The notes under the pieces: model-generated
Databases searched by the model: none
Told to the model about the DNA's origin: nothing
What the model saw: only the letters and a program-made list of their open reading frames with translations
Assembly: GCF_902459705.1 (NCBI RefSeq)
Contig: NZ_CABPRU010000005.1
Span: 310,001-374,000, forward strand
Length of the DNA: 64,000 nt
Source: Pandoraea terrigena
Lineage (GTDB): Bacteria; Pseudomonadota; Gammaproteobacteria; Burkholderiales; Burkholderiaceae
Direction: 5' to 3'
Part shown: positions 1 to 8,757 of the stretch, piece after piece
Position numbering within the stretch: the stretch's first letter is position 1
How the letters are laid out: every line of letters begins with the position of its first letter
Program-made: the position numbers and the translations under genes

Positions 1-16
1 TCATGATGAGGGATCT

Positions 17-62
17 CCAGACATGCAGGCCCCTATTCTAGGCGCGTCGTCGGCATGTCTGG
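17..62. repeat. 10-bp perfect inverted repeat at left edge
   Basis: CCAGACATGC (17-26) and its exact complement GCATGTCTGG (53-62) are separated by 26 bp, and another GCATGC half-site follows at 62-67. It lies in the gene-free stretch 1-213 upstream of astD. A regulator site for the ast genes is possible, as is a site for a gene beyond the left edge: a minus-strand ATG at 4-2 has a GGAGA-like ribosome site. I see nothing else in 1-213. Confidence 0.4.
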
Positions 63-195
63 CATGCGACCTCGCGTATGCCGGGAGACGGCCTGTCCAC
101 GCGGTGCTACCGGTACGTTCGGCGCGCGCGCATTGTTGCGGCGGTCGAATCCGTGTCATCATGATCCGCATCGCACGCCGTTCCATCGGGCGTAG

Positions 196-1695
<1,500 letters not shown>

Positions 1696-1737
1696 TTGTC
1701 GTTTATCGACTTGTTTTCCGCTTTCTCAGGAATGGAT

Positions 1738-3099
1738 ATGACGCGTTTTGCCCGCGAAGCCAACTTCGACGGATTGGTCGGTCCCACCCACAACTACGCG
1801 GGGTTGTCGTTCGGCAACGTCGCCTCGGCAAACAATGCCAATCGCGTATCGAATCCGCGTGAGGCTGCGTTGCAGGGGCTTGCCAAGATGAAGGCGTTGG
1901 CGGATCTGGGCTACGCCCAGGGCATATTGCCGCCGCAAGAGCGTCCGTCGGTTGCCTTGCTGCGTACGCTCGGCTTCACCGGCGACGACCGGACGGTCAT
2001 TCGCGAGGCGGCGCGCACCGCCCCCGAACTGCTCGGCGCGGCGTGTTCGGCCGCGAGCATGTGGACGGCCAATGCCGCAACCGTCAGCCCTTCGGCGGAC
2101 ACGGCAGACGGCCGGGTGCATTTCACGGCGGCCAACCTGTGCAGCAAACTGCACCGCGCCTTCGAGCACGACACGACGTCACGCGTGCTGCGTACCGCAT
2201 TCCCGGATGAAGCGCGTTTCGCCCACCACGATGCCTTGCCGGGCTGGCCGTCCTTGGGGGATGAGGGGGCGGCGAACCATACGCGGCTGTGCGGAGCCTA
2301 CGGCGAGCGCGGGGTCGAGTTCTTCGTGTACGGTCGGGACGATCTGGCGAGCGCGCCGGCACCGCACCGATTTCCGGCGCGTCAGACGCTGCAGGCGAGT
2401 CAGGCGATTGCACGTCTGCATGGTCTGGCGCACGACGACGTGGTGTTTGCGCAGCAGCATCCCGACGCCATCGATGCCGGCGTCTTCCATAACGACGTGA
2501 TCGCGGTAGGCAATGGCAACGTGCTGTTCTGTCACGCGCAGGCGTTTGTCGATCAGGCGGCGGTGCTGGCGACGCTTCGCGAGCGGATGGCGGCGCGAGG
2601 CACGGCGCTGGCGGTGGTGGAGGTCGGGGCCGACGACGTCTCGATCGAGGACGCTGTCGGCAGTTACCTCTTCAACAGTCAGTTGCTCGCGCGAGCCCCT
2701 GCGTCGGGCGGAGGGATGTCGTTGGTGGTGCCGCAGGAGTGCCAGGAGCGTCCGGCCGTGTGGCGCTATCTCGAATCGCTGGTGGCCAGTGGTGGACCGA
2801 TTCGCGCGTTGCATGTGTTCGATTTGCGCGAGAGCATGCGCAACGGCGGTGGGCCGGCGTGCCTACGTCTGCGCGTGGTATTGACCGATGACGAGCGCAA
2901 GGCCACCCATCCGCAGCTTTGGATCGACGATGTGCGGTACGCGGCGCTCACTGAATGGGTGCAGCGCCACTATCGTGACCAACTTGCGGTGGGAGACCTT
3001 GCCGACCCGGCGTTGCTCGACGAATGCCGTAGCGCGCTCGACGAACTCACGCAGTTGCTCGATCTGGGCAGCCTGTATGCATTTCAGCGTGCCGCGTGA
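1738..3099 (+). CDS. astB: N-succinylarginine dihydrolase
   Basis: AstB hydrolyses N-succinylarginine to N-succinylornithine, CO2 and two ammonia, the second step of the AST pathway of arginine catabolism. The 453-residue length matches the family (E. coli about 447). The N-terminal [18 protein letters not shown] is diagnostic. [16 protein letters not shown] carries the conserved His, and [10 protein letters not shown] near the C-terminus carries the catalytic Cys of this amidinotransferase-fold family. ATG 1738 lies 6 bases after AGGA; the closer ATG at 1732 would leave no spacing. It follows astD directly. astE, which often comes next, is not here; an FMN reductase follows instead, behind a likely terminator. 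Confidence 0.95.
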   Translation: MTRFAREANFDGLVGPTHNYAGLSFGNVASANNANRVSNPREAALQGLAKMKALADLGYAQGILPPQERPSVALLRTLGFTGDDRTVIREAARTAPELLGAACSAASMWTANAATVSPSADTADGRVHFTAANLCSKLHRAFEHDTTSRVLRTAFPDEARFAHHDALPGWPSLGDEGAANHTRLCGAYGERGVEFFVYGRDDLASAPAPHRFPARQTLQASQAIARLHGLAHDDVVFAQQHPDAIDAGVFHNDVIAVGNGNVLFCHAQAFVDQAAVLATLRERMAARGTALAVVEVGADDVSIEDAVGSYLFNSQLLARAPASGGGMSLVVPQECQERPAVWRYLESLVASGGPIRALHVFDLRESMRNGGGPACLRLRVVLTDDERKATHPQLWIDDVRYAALTEWVQRHYRDQLAVGDLADPALLDECRSALDELTQLLDLGSLYAFQRAA

Positions 3100-3118
3100 G
3101 CGCGGTTGTCGCGGTTGT

Positions 3119-3167
3119 GTGACGGGCGGCTGGCAAGGGGGCCGCGCCGCCGTCACTTCTCATTTTT
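3119..3167 (+). terminator. Candidate intrinsic terminator after astB
   Basis: GTGACGGGCGGC pairs with GCCGCCGTCAC with one bulged G, and the stem is followed by TTCTCATTTTT. It lies between the astB stop and the ribosome site of the FMN reductase, so it probably separates the two transcripts. Confidence 0.5.
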
Positions 3168-3186
3168 CAGGAAAGGAGTCGATGCG

Positions 3187-3753
3187 ATGACGACGATCAT
3201 TGGTTTGTCAGGCAGCCTGCGCAAGGGTTCGTACAACACGGCATTGCTGGCAGCGGCGAAGGCAGTCGCCCCCGCCGGCGTCACGTTCGACATCCGCACG
3301 TTGCACGGCATCCCGCTGTACGACGGGGACCTCGAATCCAGCGAGGGGATTCCGTCCGCCGTCGCCACGTTGAAGGACGCCATTGCACAAGCCGACGGCT
3401 TGTTGCTCGCCACGCCGGAGTACAACAACGGCATGCCGGGCGTGTTCAAGAACGCGCTCGACTGGCTATCGCGACCACCCGCCGATAGTGCGCGGGTGTT
3501 CCGCGACAAGCCGGTGGCGATCATGGGTGCGTCGCCGGGCGGCTTCGGCACGATCCTTAGCCAGAACGCGTGGATGCCGGTGTTGCGTACATTGCAGACC
3601 ACGCCCTGGTGGCAGGGCCGATTGATGGTGTCGCACGCGAACAAGGTCATCGATGCGGACGGGAATCTCCAGGACGACGCCGTTCGCCAGCAACTCGCGG
3701 CGTTCGTCGCGGGGTTCGTCGAATTTCTCGAACGACGCGGTAGTAATGGTTGA
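3187..3753 (+). CDS. NADPH-dependent FMN reductase family flavoprotein
   Basis: This 188-residue soluble flavodoxin-like protein belongs to the NAD(P)H-dependent FMN reductase family (YieF/ChrR/ArsH-like). These enzymes use FMN to reduce quinones, chromate or azo compounds. The phosphate-binding loop GSLRKGSYN lies at about residues 8-16. The diagnostic TPEYNNGMPGVFKNALDW lies mid-protein, followed by an ASPGGFG stretch. ATG 3187 has a strong AGGAAAGGAG site 9 bases upstream. A terminator-like hairpin separates it from astB, so a role in arginine catabolism is unlikely. The physiological substrate cannot be read from sequence. The stop codon lies inside a perfect AT-rich dyad. Confidence 0.88.
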   Translation: MTTIIGLSGSLRKGSYNTALLAAAKAVAPAGVTFDIRTLHGIPLYDGDLESSEGIPSAVATLKDAIAQADGLLLATPEYNNGMPGVFKNALDWLSRPPADSARVFRDKPVAIMGASPGGFGTILSQNAWMPVLRTLQTTPWWQGRLMVSHANKVIDADGNLQDDAVRQQLAAFVAGFVEFLERRGSNG

Positions 3754-3774
3754 TTTATAGTCAATATAAATCAA
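3750..3774. repeat. 25-bp AT-rich perfect dyad
   Basis: TTGATTTATA (3750-3759) and TATAAATCAA (3765-3774) form 10-bp perfect arms around GTCAA. The dyad covers the stop codon of the FMN reductase and opens an AT-rich stretch (3750-3815), which is unusual in this GC-rich sequence. It may be an operator, or it may act as a weak terminator. Confidence 0.45.
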
Positions 3775-3953
3775 TGAGTTGAGAATATTTATTAATGTAA
3801 TTTATGCGATAACGAGGCGGCCAGAGTCCCTCAATCGATGAAGACGAACCGATCAGTGAAGCGGCCCACGGATTGTCCGGCGATGCACTATGCTGGAGGC
3901 AGCGTATCGGCCGATACGTCGAACGCGTCCTTTCGTCAACCGGGGGTGCTGCC

Positions 3954-4256
3954 ATGCAAATCGAGTTTCCGGATCACCGTCCCGTGTTTAACTATGAAGA
4001 TCTGACGATCGAATTCGCGGTTGTCGTCAATGGCCGGTCGATTGATTGCGCGGTCTCGGCCGAAGCCCTGGAGGATCACTTCGGCGCCTACTCGGCCGGC
4101 GCAGACGATCTATTGCACGCCTTCGAACACGGGCGAACGGATATTCATGCGCTCACGCGCGAATACCTGACGATGGGGCTTTCGGGCCCCGTGTTGTTGC
4201 GCAGCGGGCACTTCCGCTGGGTGCGTGAAGCCAGACGGCAAGCCGCGCGGCGCTGA
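3954..4256 (+). CDS. DUF1488 family protein
   Basis: This 100-residue cytoplasmic protein resembles the DUF1488 family. Family-like features are an N-terminal IEFPDHRPVFNYEDLTIEF strand region and the CAVSAEALEDHFGA segment, where a conserved beta strand passes into a helix. Its biochemical function is unknown. ATG 3954 is chosen because recognisable similarity begins there, although the ribosome site is weak. It is isolated: about 200 bp of AT-rich spacer precede it and a hairpin follows the stop. No neighbour suggests a pathway. Confidence 0.72.
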   Translation: MQIEFPDHRPVFNYEDLTIEFAVVVNGRSIDCAVSAEALEDHFGAYSAGADDLLHAFEHGRTDIHALTREYLTMGLSGPVLLRSGHFRWVREARRQAARR

Positions 4257-4267
4257 TCGACAACCTC

Positions 4268-4293
4268 TCGCCGGGAACGGCTGTTCCTGGCGA
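4268..4293 (+). terminator. Hairpin after DUF1488 gene
   Basis: TCGCCGGGAAC and GTTCCTGGCGA form an 11-bp stem with one G-T pair around GGCT, 11 bp after the DUF1488 stop. There is no clear T-run, so terminator activity is uncertain. Confidence 0.35.
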
Positions 4294-4428
4294 CCTTGAT
4301 TCGCATCAATACCAGGAATGATTCGTCATACGACGCAATAGGCGAGCCGCAAGGATCGGCGTAGACTGGTGTTGCCGCTCGTAAGGTTACGTCAGTGGCC
4401 CCCTTGTCGATCACGATCAGGAGTCACT

Positions 4429-4647
4429 ATGGGTTCGGAATTCCGCGTGGTCATCGCCTCGATTGCGGCCTTCATGACGTTGGCCGGGGCGTTCGCCACC
4501 ATCCACGGCTTGCTGTACGACCAGACGCACGTCATGAAAGGCGGAGTGGTGACGGTACTGTTCGGCATTCTGTTCATCGTGGCGATGCTCACGCCTTGGC
4601 CGAGCGACGACGAGGGCGATCGCCAGGACACCCACACCAAGCCCTGA
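4429..4647 (+). CDS. Small two-helix membrane protein, copy 1
   Basis: This is a 72-residue hypothetical protein. ATG 4429 follows AGGAG by 5 bases. Two hydrophobic segments are visible, VVIASIAAFMTLAGAFATIHG (split by a short polar loop, about residues 6-26) and VVTVLFGILFIVAMLTPW (about 40-57). An acidic, polar tail follows. It is probably an inner-membrane protein. A shorter paralogue follows at 4820-5011 with the same RVVIASIAAF motif, so the pair arose by tandem duplication. I recognise no family and assign no function. Confidence 0.7.
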   Translation: MGSEFRVVIASIAAFMTLAGAFATIHGLLYDQTHVMKGGVVTVLFGILFIVAMLTPWPSDDEGDRQDTHTKP

Positions 4648-4819
4648 GTCCGCCGAGTCGGGGTAACCGTTTGGTTTGCTGCGTTCTACACTACTAAGTG
4701 AGGGACGCCGTCGAAGTGACCCGAAAGTCGAGCAGCGCCAACCGGGCAAGCCCGGGATCTGGTCGATTTCCCCGCATGAACCGCTTCGCAACGAGCGTGG
4801 TCTCATTGCGAGGTGACGT

Positions 4820-5011
4820 ATGTGTTCCGATACCCGCGTCGTCATTGCCTCCATTGCCGCCTTCGTGACGCTGGGAGGCATTTTCGCCACCATTCATGGC
4901 CTGCTGTTCAACCTGCCGGAGGTGTCGCGCTATGGCGTGGCGACCGTCCTGGCCGGGGCGACGTGCACGGCGACGATGCTCATCCCGTGGGGTTCGCACG
5001 ACGAGTCGTGA
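4820..5011 (+). CDS. Small two-helix membrane protein, copy 2
   Basis: This 63-residue protein is a paralogue of the gene at 4429. Both contain RVVIASIAAF, then FATIHGLL, then a second hydrophobic stretch ending in a Pro-Trp followed by acidic residues. ATG 4820 is preceded by AGGTGA. The 172-bp spacer between the copies carries no gene, and the leader sequences of the two are not obviously alike, so they may have separate promoters. The shared protein pattern supports real coding despite the short length. Function is unknown. Confidence 0.65.
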   Translation: MCSDTRVVIASIAAFVTLGGIFATIHGLLFNLPEVSRYGVATVLAGATCTATMLIPWGSHDES

Positions 5012-5040
5012 CCCGACACCGGACGCCTCGCACCCGCGTT

Positions 5041-5793
5041 TCAGCCCTGCGGTCGGGCCAAGCGTGCCCGCAGGCACAGGAAGGCGGGCGCCTGTGATAG
5101 TTCACGGTAAAGCCGGGGATCGACGCAGGCCATCTCCGGCAACGGCAGCGGCTCGACCATGCGTTCGAGCTGCCAGCCCGCGTCTGCGGCGGCATTCAGA
5201 ATGTCCGCGAGCGGTCGCCGGTAGGATTCCACATAGGGTTTCGGTTCGCCGAAACCGCTCCAGTACATGCCAAAGCGTGTGACGTCGAAGTAGGTGCGGT
5301 TGCGCCGGGTGCGCGCGTCGAGCCAGTCGCGCATCGGATGTCCCATCGACCAGACGAGCGTTGCGCCGGGCTTGGCGACCCGCGCGAACTCGCGAAACGT
5401 CGGTTCGAGGTTTTCCACGTAATCGAGCGCGAGCGCGCTGACGATGGCGTCGAAGCGGTGCTCGGCCAGCGTGGCGAACGGCGGCGCGCTCAGGTCTTGC
5501 ACGTCGAACGTCGCTGCCAGCCCGTCGCAGCGCTGGCGGGCCAGTGCGATCATCTCGGGCGTGACGTCGATGCCGTGCACGGTCGCTCCTTGTTCGGCGA
5601 GCCACGCACTGTTGATGCCCGGGCCGCAACCGGCATCAAGGACTTGCCGGCCGTTGACGTTGCCGAGCAGGTGACGCGTGGCAGGGCGCTCGTACAGGGC
5701 GTTATGCGGTTTGGTGACGGCAATCTCGGCGTAGCGCTCGGCGAAACCTGCGTAAGCGGTGCGTCCGATCGACGTGGGATCGGCTGACGACAT
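5041..5793 (-). CDS. Class I SAM-dependent methyltransferase
   Basis: This 250-residue cytoplasmic protein has a Rossmann-type SAM fold. Motif I is VLDAGCGPGINSAWL, the acidic motif II follows at HGIDVTPEMI, and FDAIVSALALDYVENLEP carries motif IV. It belongs to the Methyltransf_11/25 group of small-molecule methyltransferases. The substrate cannot be inferred. ATG 5793 is chosen because CTGGAG precedes it; upstream in-frame sequence does not look conserved. It faces the small membrane protein gene with a 29-bp gap, and its promoter region overlaps that of the divergent flavoprotein at 5962. Confidence 0.85.
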   Translation of the reverse strand: MSSADPTSIGRTAYAGFAERYAEIAVTKPHNALYERPATRHLLGNVNGRQVLDAGCGPGINSAWLAEQGATVHGIDVTPEMIALARQRCDGLAATFDVQDLSAPPFATLAEHRFDAIVSALALDYVENLEPTFREFARVAKPGATLVWSMGHPMRDWLDARTRRNRTYFDVTRFGMYWSGFGEPKPYVESYRRPLADILNAAADAGWQLERMVEPLPLPEMACVDPRLYRELSQAPAFLCLRARLARPQG

Positions 5794-5961
5794 GCGCAAC
5801 TCCAGGGGGAAAGCAACGATGGGGCAGCGATTGTAACGCCAAAGAAAGGACGCTCTGACGGTGCTGTGGGACAATAGCAGCCTTCGCCGCCGCGTCTGTC
5901 CGCATTCCGCGACCGTCCGGCGTTGTGCGACAGCCATTATTCCGCGACATCATTCCCAGGC

Positions 5962-7251
5962 ATGCTCCCATCCAGCGCTTCTCACCCGCCGTCTGACGAT
6001 TCGACTCTTGCGCCTGTCGACGCAGTCGATGTGGCCGTGATCGGCGCGGGTCCCGCGGGTTTGATGGTGGCCGAAGTCCTGTCGGTGGCCGGGTGGCGCG
6101 TCGATGTGTACGACGCCATGCCATCGGTCGGACGCAAATTTCTCATGGCCGGCAAGGGCGGGATGAACCTGACGCACAGTGAGCCTGCGGCGCCGTTCGT
6201 GGCCCGTTACGGCAAACGTGCGGTCGCGGTGGCGCAGTGGCTGCGCCGTTTCAGCGCGGACGATGTGCGTTCATGGGCGCATCGGCTGGGTATCGATACG
6301 TTTGTCGGCACCTCCGGACGGGTTTTTCCCGTCGACATGAAGGCGGCACCGCTACTGCGCGCATGGCTTACCCGGTTGCGCGCGGCGGGGGTTCGGCTGC
6401 ATGTGCGGCATCGTTGGCTGGGTTGGGAGGCTCGGGCGGCGGCCGGGCCGGACGATTTGCGTTTTGCCACCCCCGGCGGCGAGCGCCGGGTGCGGGCGAG
6501 GGCGGTGGTCCTGGCGCTCGGCGGCGCGAGCTGGCCTCAGCTCGGATCGGACGCCGCCTGGGTGCCGTGGCTACGCGATCACGGCGTGGACGTCGCACCG
6601 TTGTTGCCGGCCAACGCAGGCTTTGAGACGGACTGGACGCCCCACATGCGCGAGCGGTTTGCGGGTCATCCGGTGAAGTCGGTCACGATGACGCTGCCGG
6701 ACGGCACGACGCGGCAAGGGGAGTTCGTGATTTCAACCCATGGCATCGAAGGCAGTCTCGTGTATGCGTTGTGCGCCCCGATTCGCGACGCCATTCGCAC
6801 ACGCGGCAGCGCGCAGGTCTATCTGGATCTGTTGCCGGACTGGCGCGCCGAGCGCGTCACCGAAGCGGTGGGCCGGCCGCGTGGCTCTCGCTCGATGGCG
6901 AGTCATCTGCAAAGCCGCTTGGGCATTGCGGGCGTGAAGGGCGCGCTGCTGCGCGAGTGCCTGCCGCGTGAGACGTTCAACGATCCGGTGGCGCTGGCCG
7001 CCGGCATCAAGCGTTTGCCGTTGACGCTGTTGCGCACGCGTCCGATGGCCGAGGTTATCAGCAGCGCCGGCGGTGTCGCACTCGAAGCGCTGGATGCGCA
7101 GTTGATGGTAAAGGCACTGCCCGGTGTGTTCTGCGCCGGGGAGATGCTCGATTGGGAAGCCCCCACCGGTGGCTATCTGCTCACCGCGTGCTTTGCGAGC
7201 GCGTGCGTGGCGGGCGATGGCGCCGCCGCCTATCTTCAGGCGCGGCGCTGA
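5962..7251 (+). CDS. HI0933-like NAD(P)/FAD-dependent oxidoreductase
   Basis: This 429-residue flavoprotein belongs to the HI0933/YhiN family, TIGR03862-like subgroup. The FAD-binding GxGxxG is VAVIGAGPAGLMVAEVL near residue 25. The family signature GRKFLMAGKGGMNLTHSEP follows. The C-terminal GVFCAGEMLDWEAPTGGY is the typical second FAD contact. The reaction of this family is not established. ATG 5962 gives a short leader before the Rossmann motif; the ribosome site is poor, and a TTG at 5923 is the alternative. It is divergent from the methyltransferase at 5793, and I infer no functional partner. Confidence 0.87.
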   Translation: MLPSSASHPPSDDSTLAPVDAVDVAVIGAGPAGLMVAEVLSVAGWRVDVYDAMPSVGRKFLMAGKGGMNLTHSEPAAPFVARYGKRAVAVAQWLRRFSADDVRSWAHRLGIDTFVGTSGRVFPVDMKAAPLLRAWLTRLRAAGVRLHVRHRWLGWEARAAAGPDDLRFATPGGERRVRARAVVLALGGASWPQLGSDAAWVPWLRDHGVDVAPLLPANAGFETDWTPHMRERFAGHPVKSVTMTLPDGTTRQGEFVISTHGIEGSLVYALCAPIRDAIRTRGSAQVYLDLLPDWRAERVTEAVGRPRGSRSMASHLQSRLGIAGVKGALLRECLPRETFNDPVALAAGIKRLPLTLLRTRPMAEVISSAGGVALEALDAQLMVKALPGVFCAGEMLDWEAPTGGYLLTACFASACVAGDGAAAYLQARR

Positions 7252-7317
7252 TATCGCCCGTCCGCGGTGACCGAGTGGCCGCCGGGCAGGGTCTGCGTCA
7301 ACCGAACGCGCTGCCCC

Positions 7318-8481
7318 TCAAGCTGGACGAACGCCGAGACGCCACAGCGAGGTGACTTCGGCGTTTCGCGCCGCATGCAGCGGATCGTTGGTGTCGCCTG
7401 CCTTCGGATGATGCGGGCGTACGTCATGACGCGCGAGCACCACCAGACCGGCGCCGTGAATCCATGAGAGCAAGGTCTCGCGCGTGCGCAAGCCCAGATG
7501 CTCCGCGAGATCGGACAGAATGAGCCAGCCTTCGCCGCCGGGACTCAGATGGGCGGCGAGGCCGTTCAGGAAGCCCTTGAGCATCTGGCTGTCCGGATCG
7601 TAGATCGCGTGTTCGATGGGCGCGTTTGCCTTGGCCGGCACCCACGGCGGGTTGCAGACGATCAGGGGTGCCTTGCCCTCGGGAAACAGGTCGGCATCGA
7701 CGATCTTCACGGCGCGATCGTAACCAAGCCGCGACATGTTTTCGCGCGAACATGCCAGGGCGCGTGCATCGCGATCGGTACCGACCACTTGCTGTACGCC
7801 GCGGCGGGCAAGCAACGCGGCAATCACGCCCGTGCCTGTCCCAATGTCGAACGCCAGCGTCTTGGCCGGCAGCGGCGCCTGGTCGATCAATTGGAGATAC
7901 TCGCCGCGCACCGGGGAATACACGCCGTACCACGGATGAATCGACGCGCCCAAGGCGGCGACCTGCACACCTTTCTTGCGCCATTCGTGCGCGCCGATCA
8001 AGCCGAGAATCTCTCGCAGCGATGCCGCCGATGGCATGTCGTCGGGCGCGCCCCACGCTTCGGTACACGCGTCGCGTACCTCCGGCGCACGGCGCAACGG
8101 AATGCCATAGTCGGCATCGATCGGAATCAGCACCATGCCAAGAATGCGCGCGCGCTGCGCTTGCGCCATCCGATGCTTGTGGAAGGCGTCGGCCGCGCTC
8201 GCCACCGCTGCCGCCTCCTTGGTGGCCGGCTTGCGACGCGGACGATGCGGCGGACGATCCACCCGCCTCGCCATCGCTTGCATCAATTGACGCGCGTTCT
8301 GATAGTCGCCGCGGTACAGCAGCGCCGTCCCGCCACAGGCGAGATGATAGGCCTCGTCAGCCGTCACGGTGTCGTCGACGACTTCCACACGGCGCGGGGG
8401 CATTACGCCAGCTTCGGAACGCCAGCGAGCAGTGACGGGGCGACCGTCTTCGGTCCAGGCTAGCGTCGGGGTCATGTTCAT
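7318..8481 (-). CDS. Methyltransferase with NPPW motif
   Basis: This 387-residue protein has a C-terminal class I methyltransferase domain. Motif I is LAFDIGTGTGVIAALLARRG near residue 215, and IVCNPPWVP near 280 is motif IV. The NPPW tetrapeptide is typical of enzymes that methylate a planar amide or amino nitrogen (PrmC, RlmG/RsmC and N6-adenine types). The N-terminal 180 residues do not match a family I recognise and may bind the substrate. The target (protein glutamine, rRNA or small molecule) is not determined. The start is ATG 8481, with an alternative ATG at 8475. The upstream gap contains a long hairpin and separates it from the exporter gene. Confidence 0.8.
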   Translation of the reverse strand: MNMTPTLAWTEDGRPVTARWRSEAGVMPPRRVEVVDDTVTADEAYHLACGGTALLYRGDYQNARQLMQAMARRVDRPPHRPRRKPATKEAAAVASAADAFHKHRMAQAQRARILGMVLIPIDADYGIPLRRAPEVRDACTEAWGAPDDMPSAASLREILGLIGAHEWRKKGVQVAALGASIHPWYGVYSPVRGEYLQLIDQAPLPAKTLAFDIGTGTGVIAALLARRGVQQVVGTDRDARALACSRENMSRLGYDRAVKIVDADLFPEGKAPLIVCNPPWVPAKANAPIEHAIYDPDSQMLKGFLNGLAAHLSPGGEGWLILSDLAEHLGLRTRETLLSWIHGAGLVVLARHDVRPHHPKAGDTNDPLHAARNAEVTSLWRLGVRPA

Positions 8482-8583
8482 GCGATGTCTTCTGAATAGC
8501 GTAGCGGCACGTGGAAGTTTCCGTGGGGAAGCCGCTTTTGGCAGGGGGCCTGCGCTTTGCGGGCAGCCTGCCCCAGACGGAGT

Positions 8584-8638
8584 GGAGCCCCGTTCCGCCG
8601 CTCAGGCATCAACCCAACTCGCTGCGGAACGGGGCTCC
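8584..8638. repeat. 15-bp perfect inverted repeat (REP-like hairpin)
   Basis: GGAGCCCCGTTCCGC (8584-8598) pairs exactly with GCGGAACGGGGCTCC (8624-8638) across a 25-nt loop. It lies in the 276-bp gap 8482-8757, with shorter GC-rich repeats beside it at 8540-8575. There is no T-run on either strand. It could be a palindromic repeat element or a mRNA-stabilising hairpin downstream of the FUSC gene. Confidence 0.5.
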
Positions 8639-8757
8639 GGTCTGTCTTCTTCGCTTCCCTCAGGATGCGCCGGAAGCCCGCATTATGCCTGCGTTGTTCC
8701 CCCTCCGGCCGGAATTGGTGCTGCCCCGTTACCACGACGCTGCCGCACAAGCGCCGC

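Noticed and set aside
3750-3774. FNR/Anr box
   Set aside because: The edges read TTGAT and ATCAA, but the spacing is 15 bases, not the 4 needed for an FNR site. The dyad at 58404 fails the same test with 9 bases.
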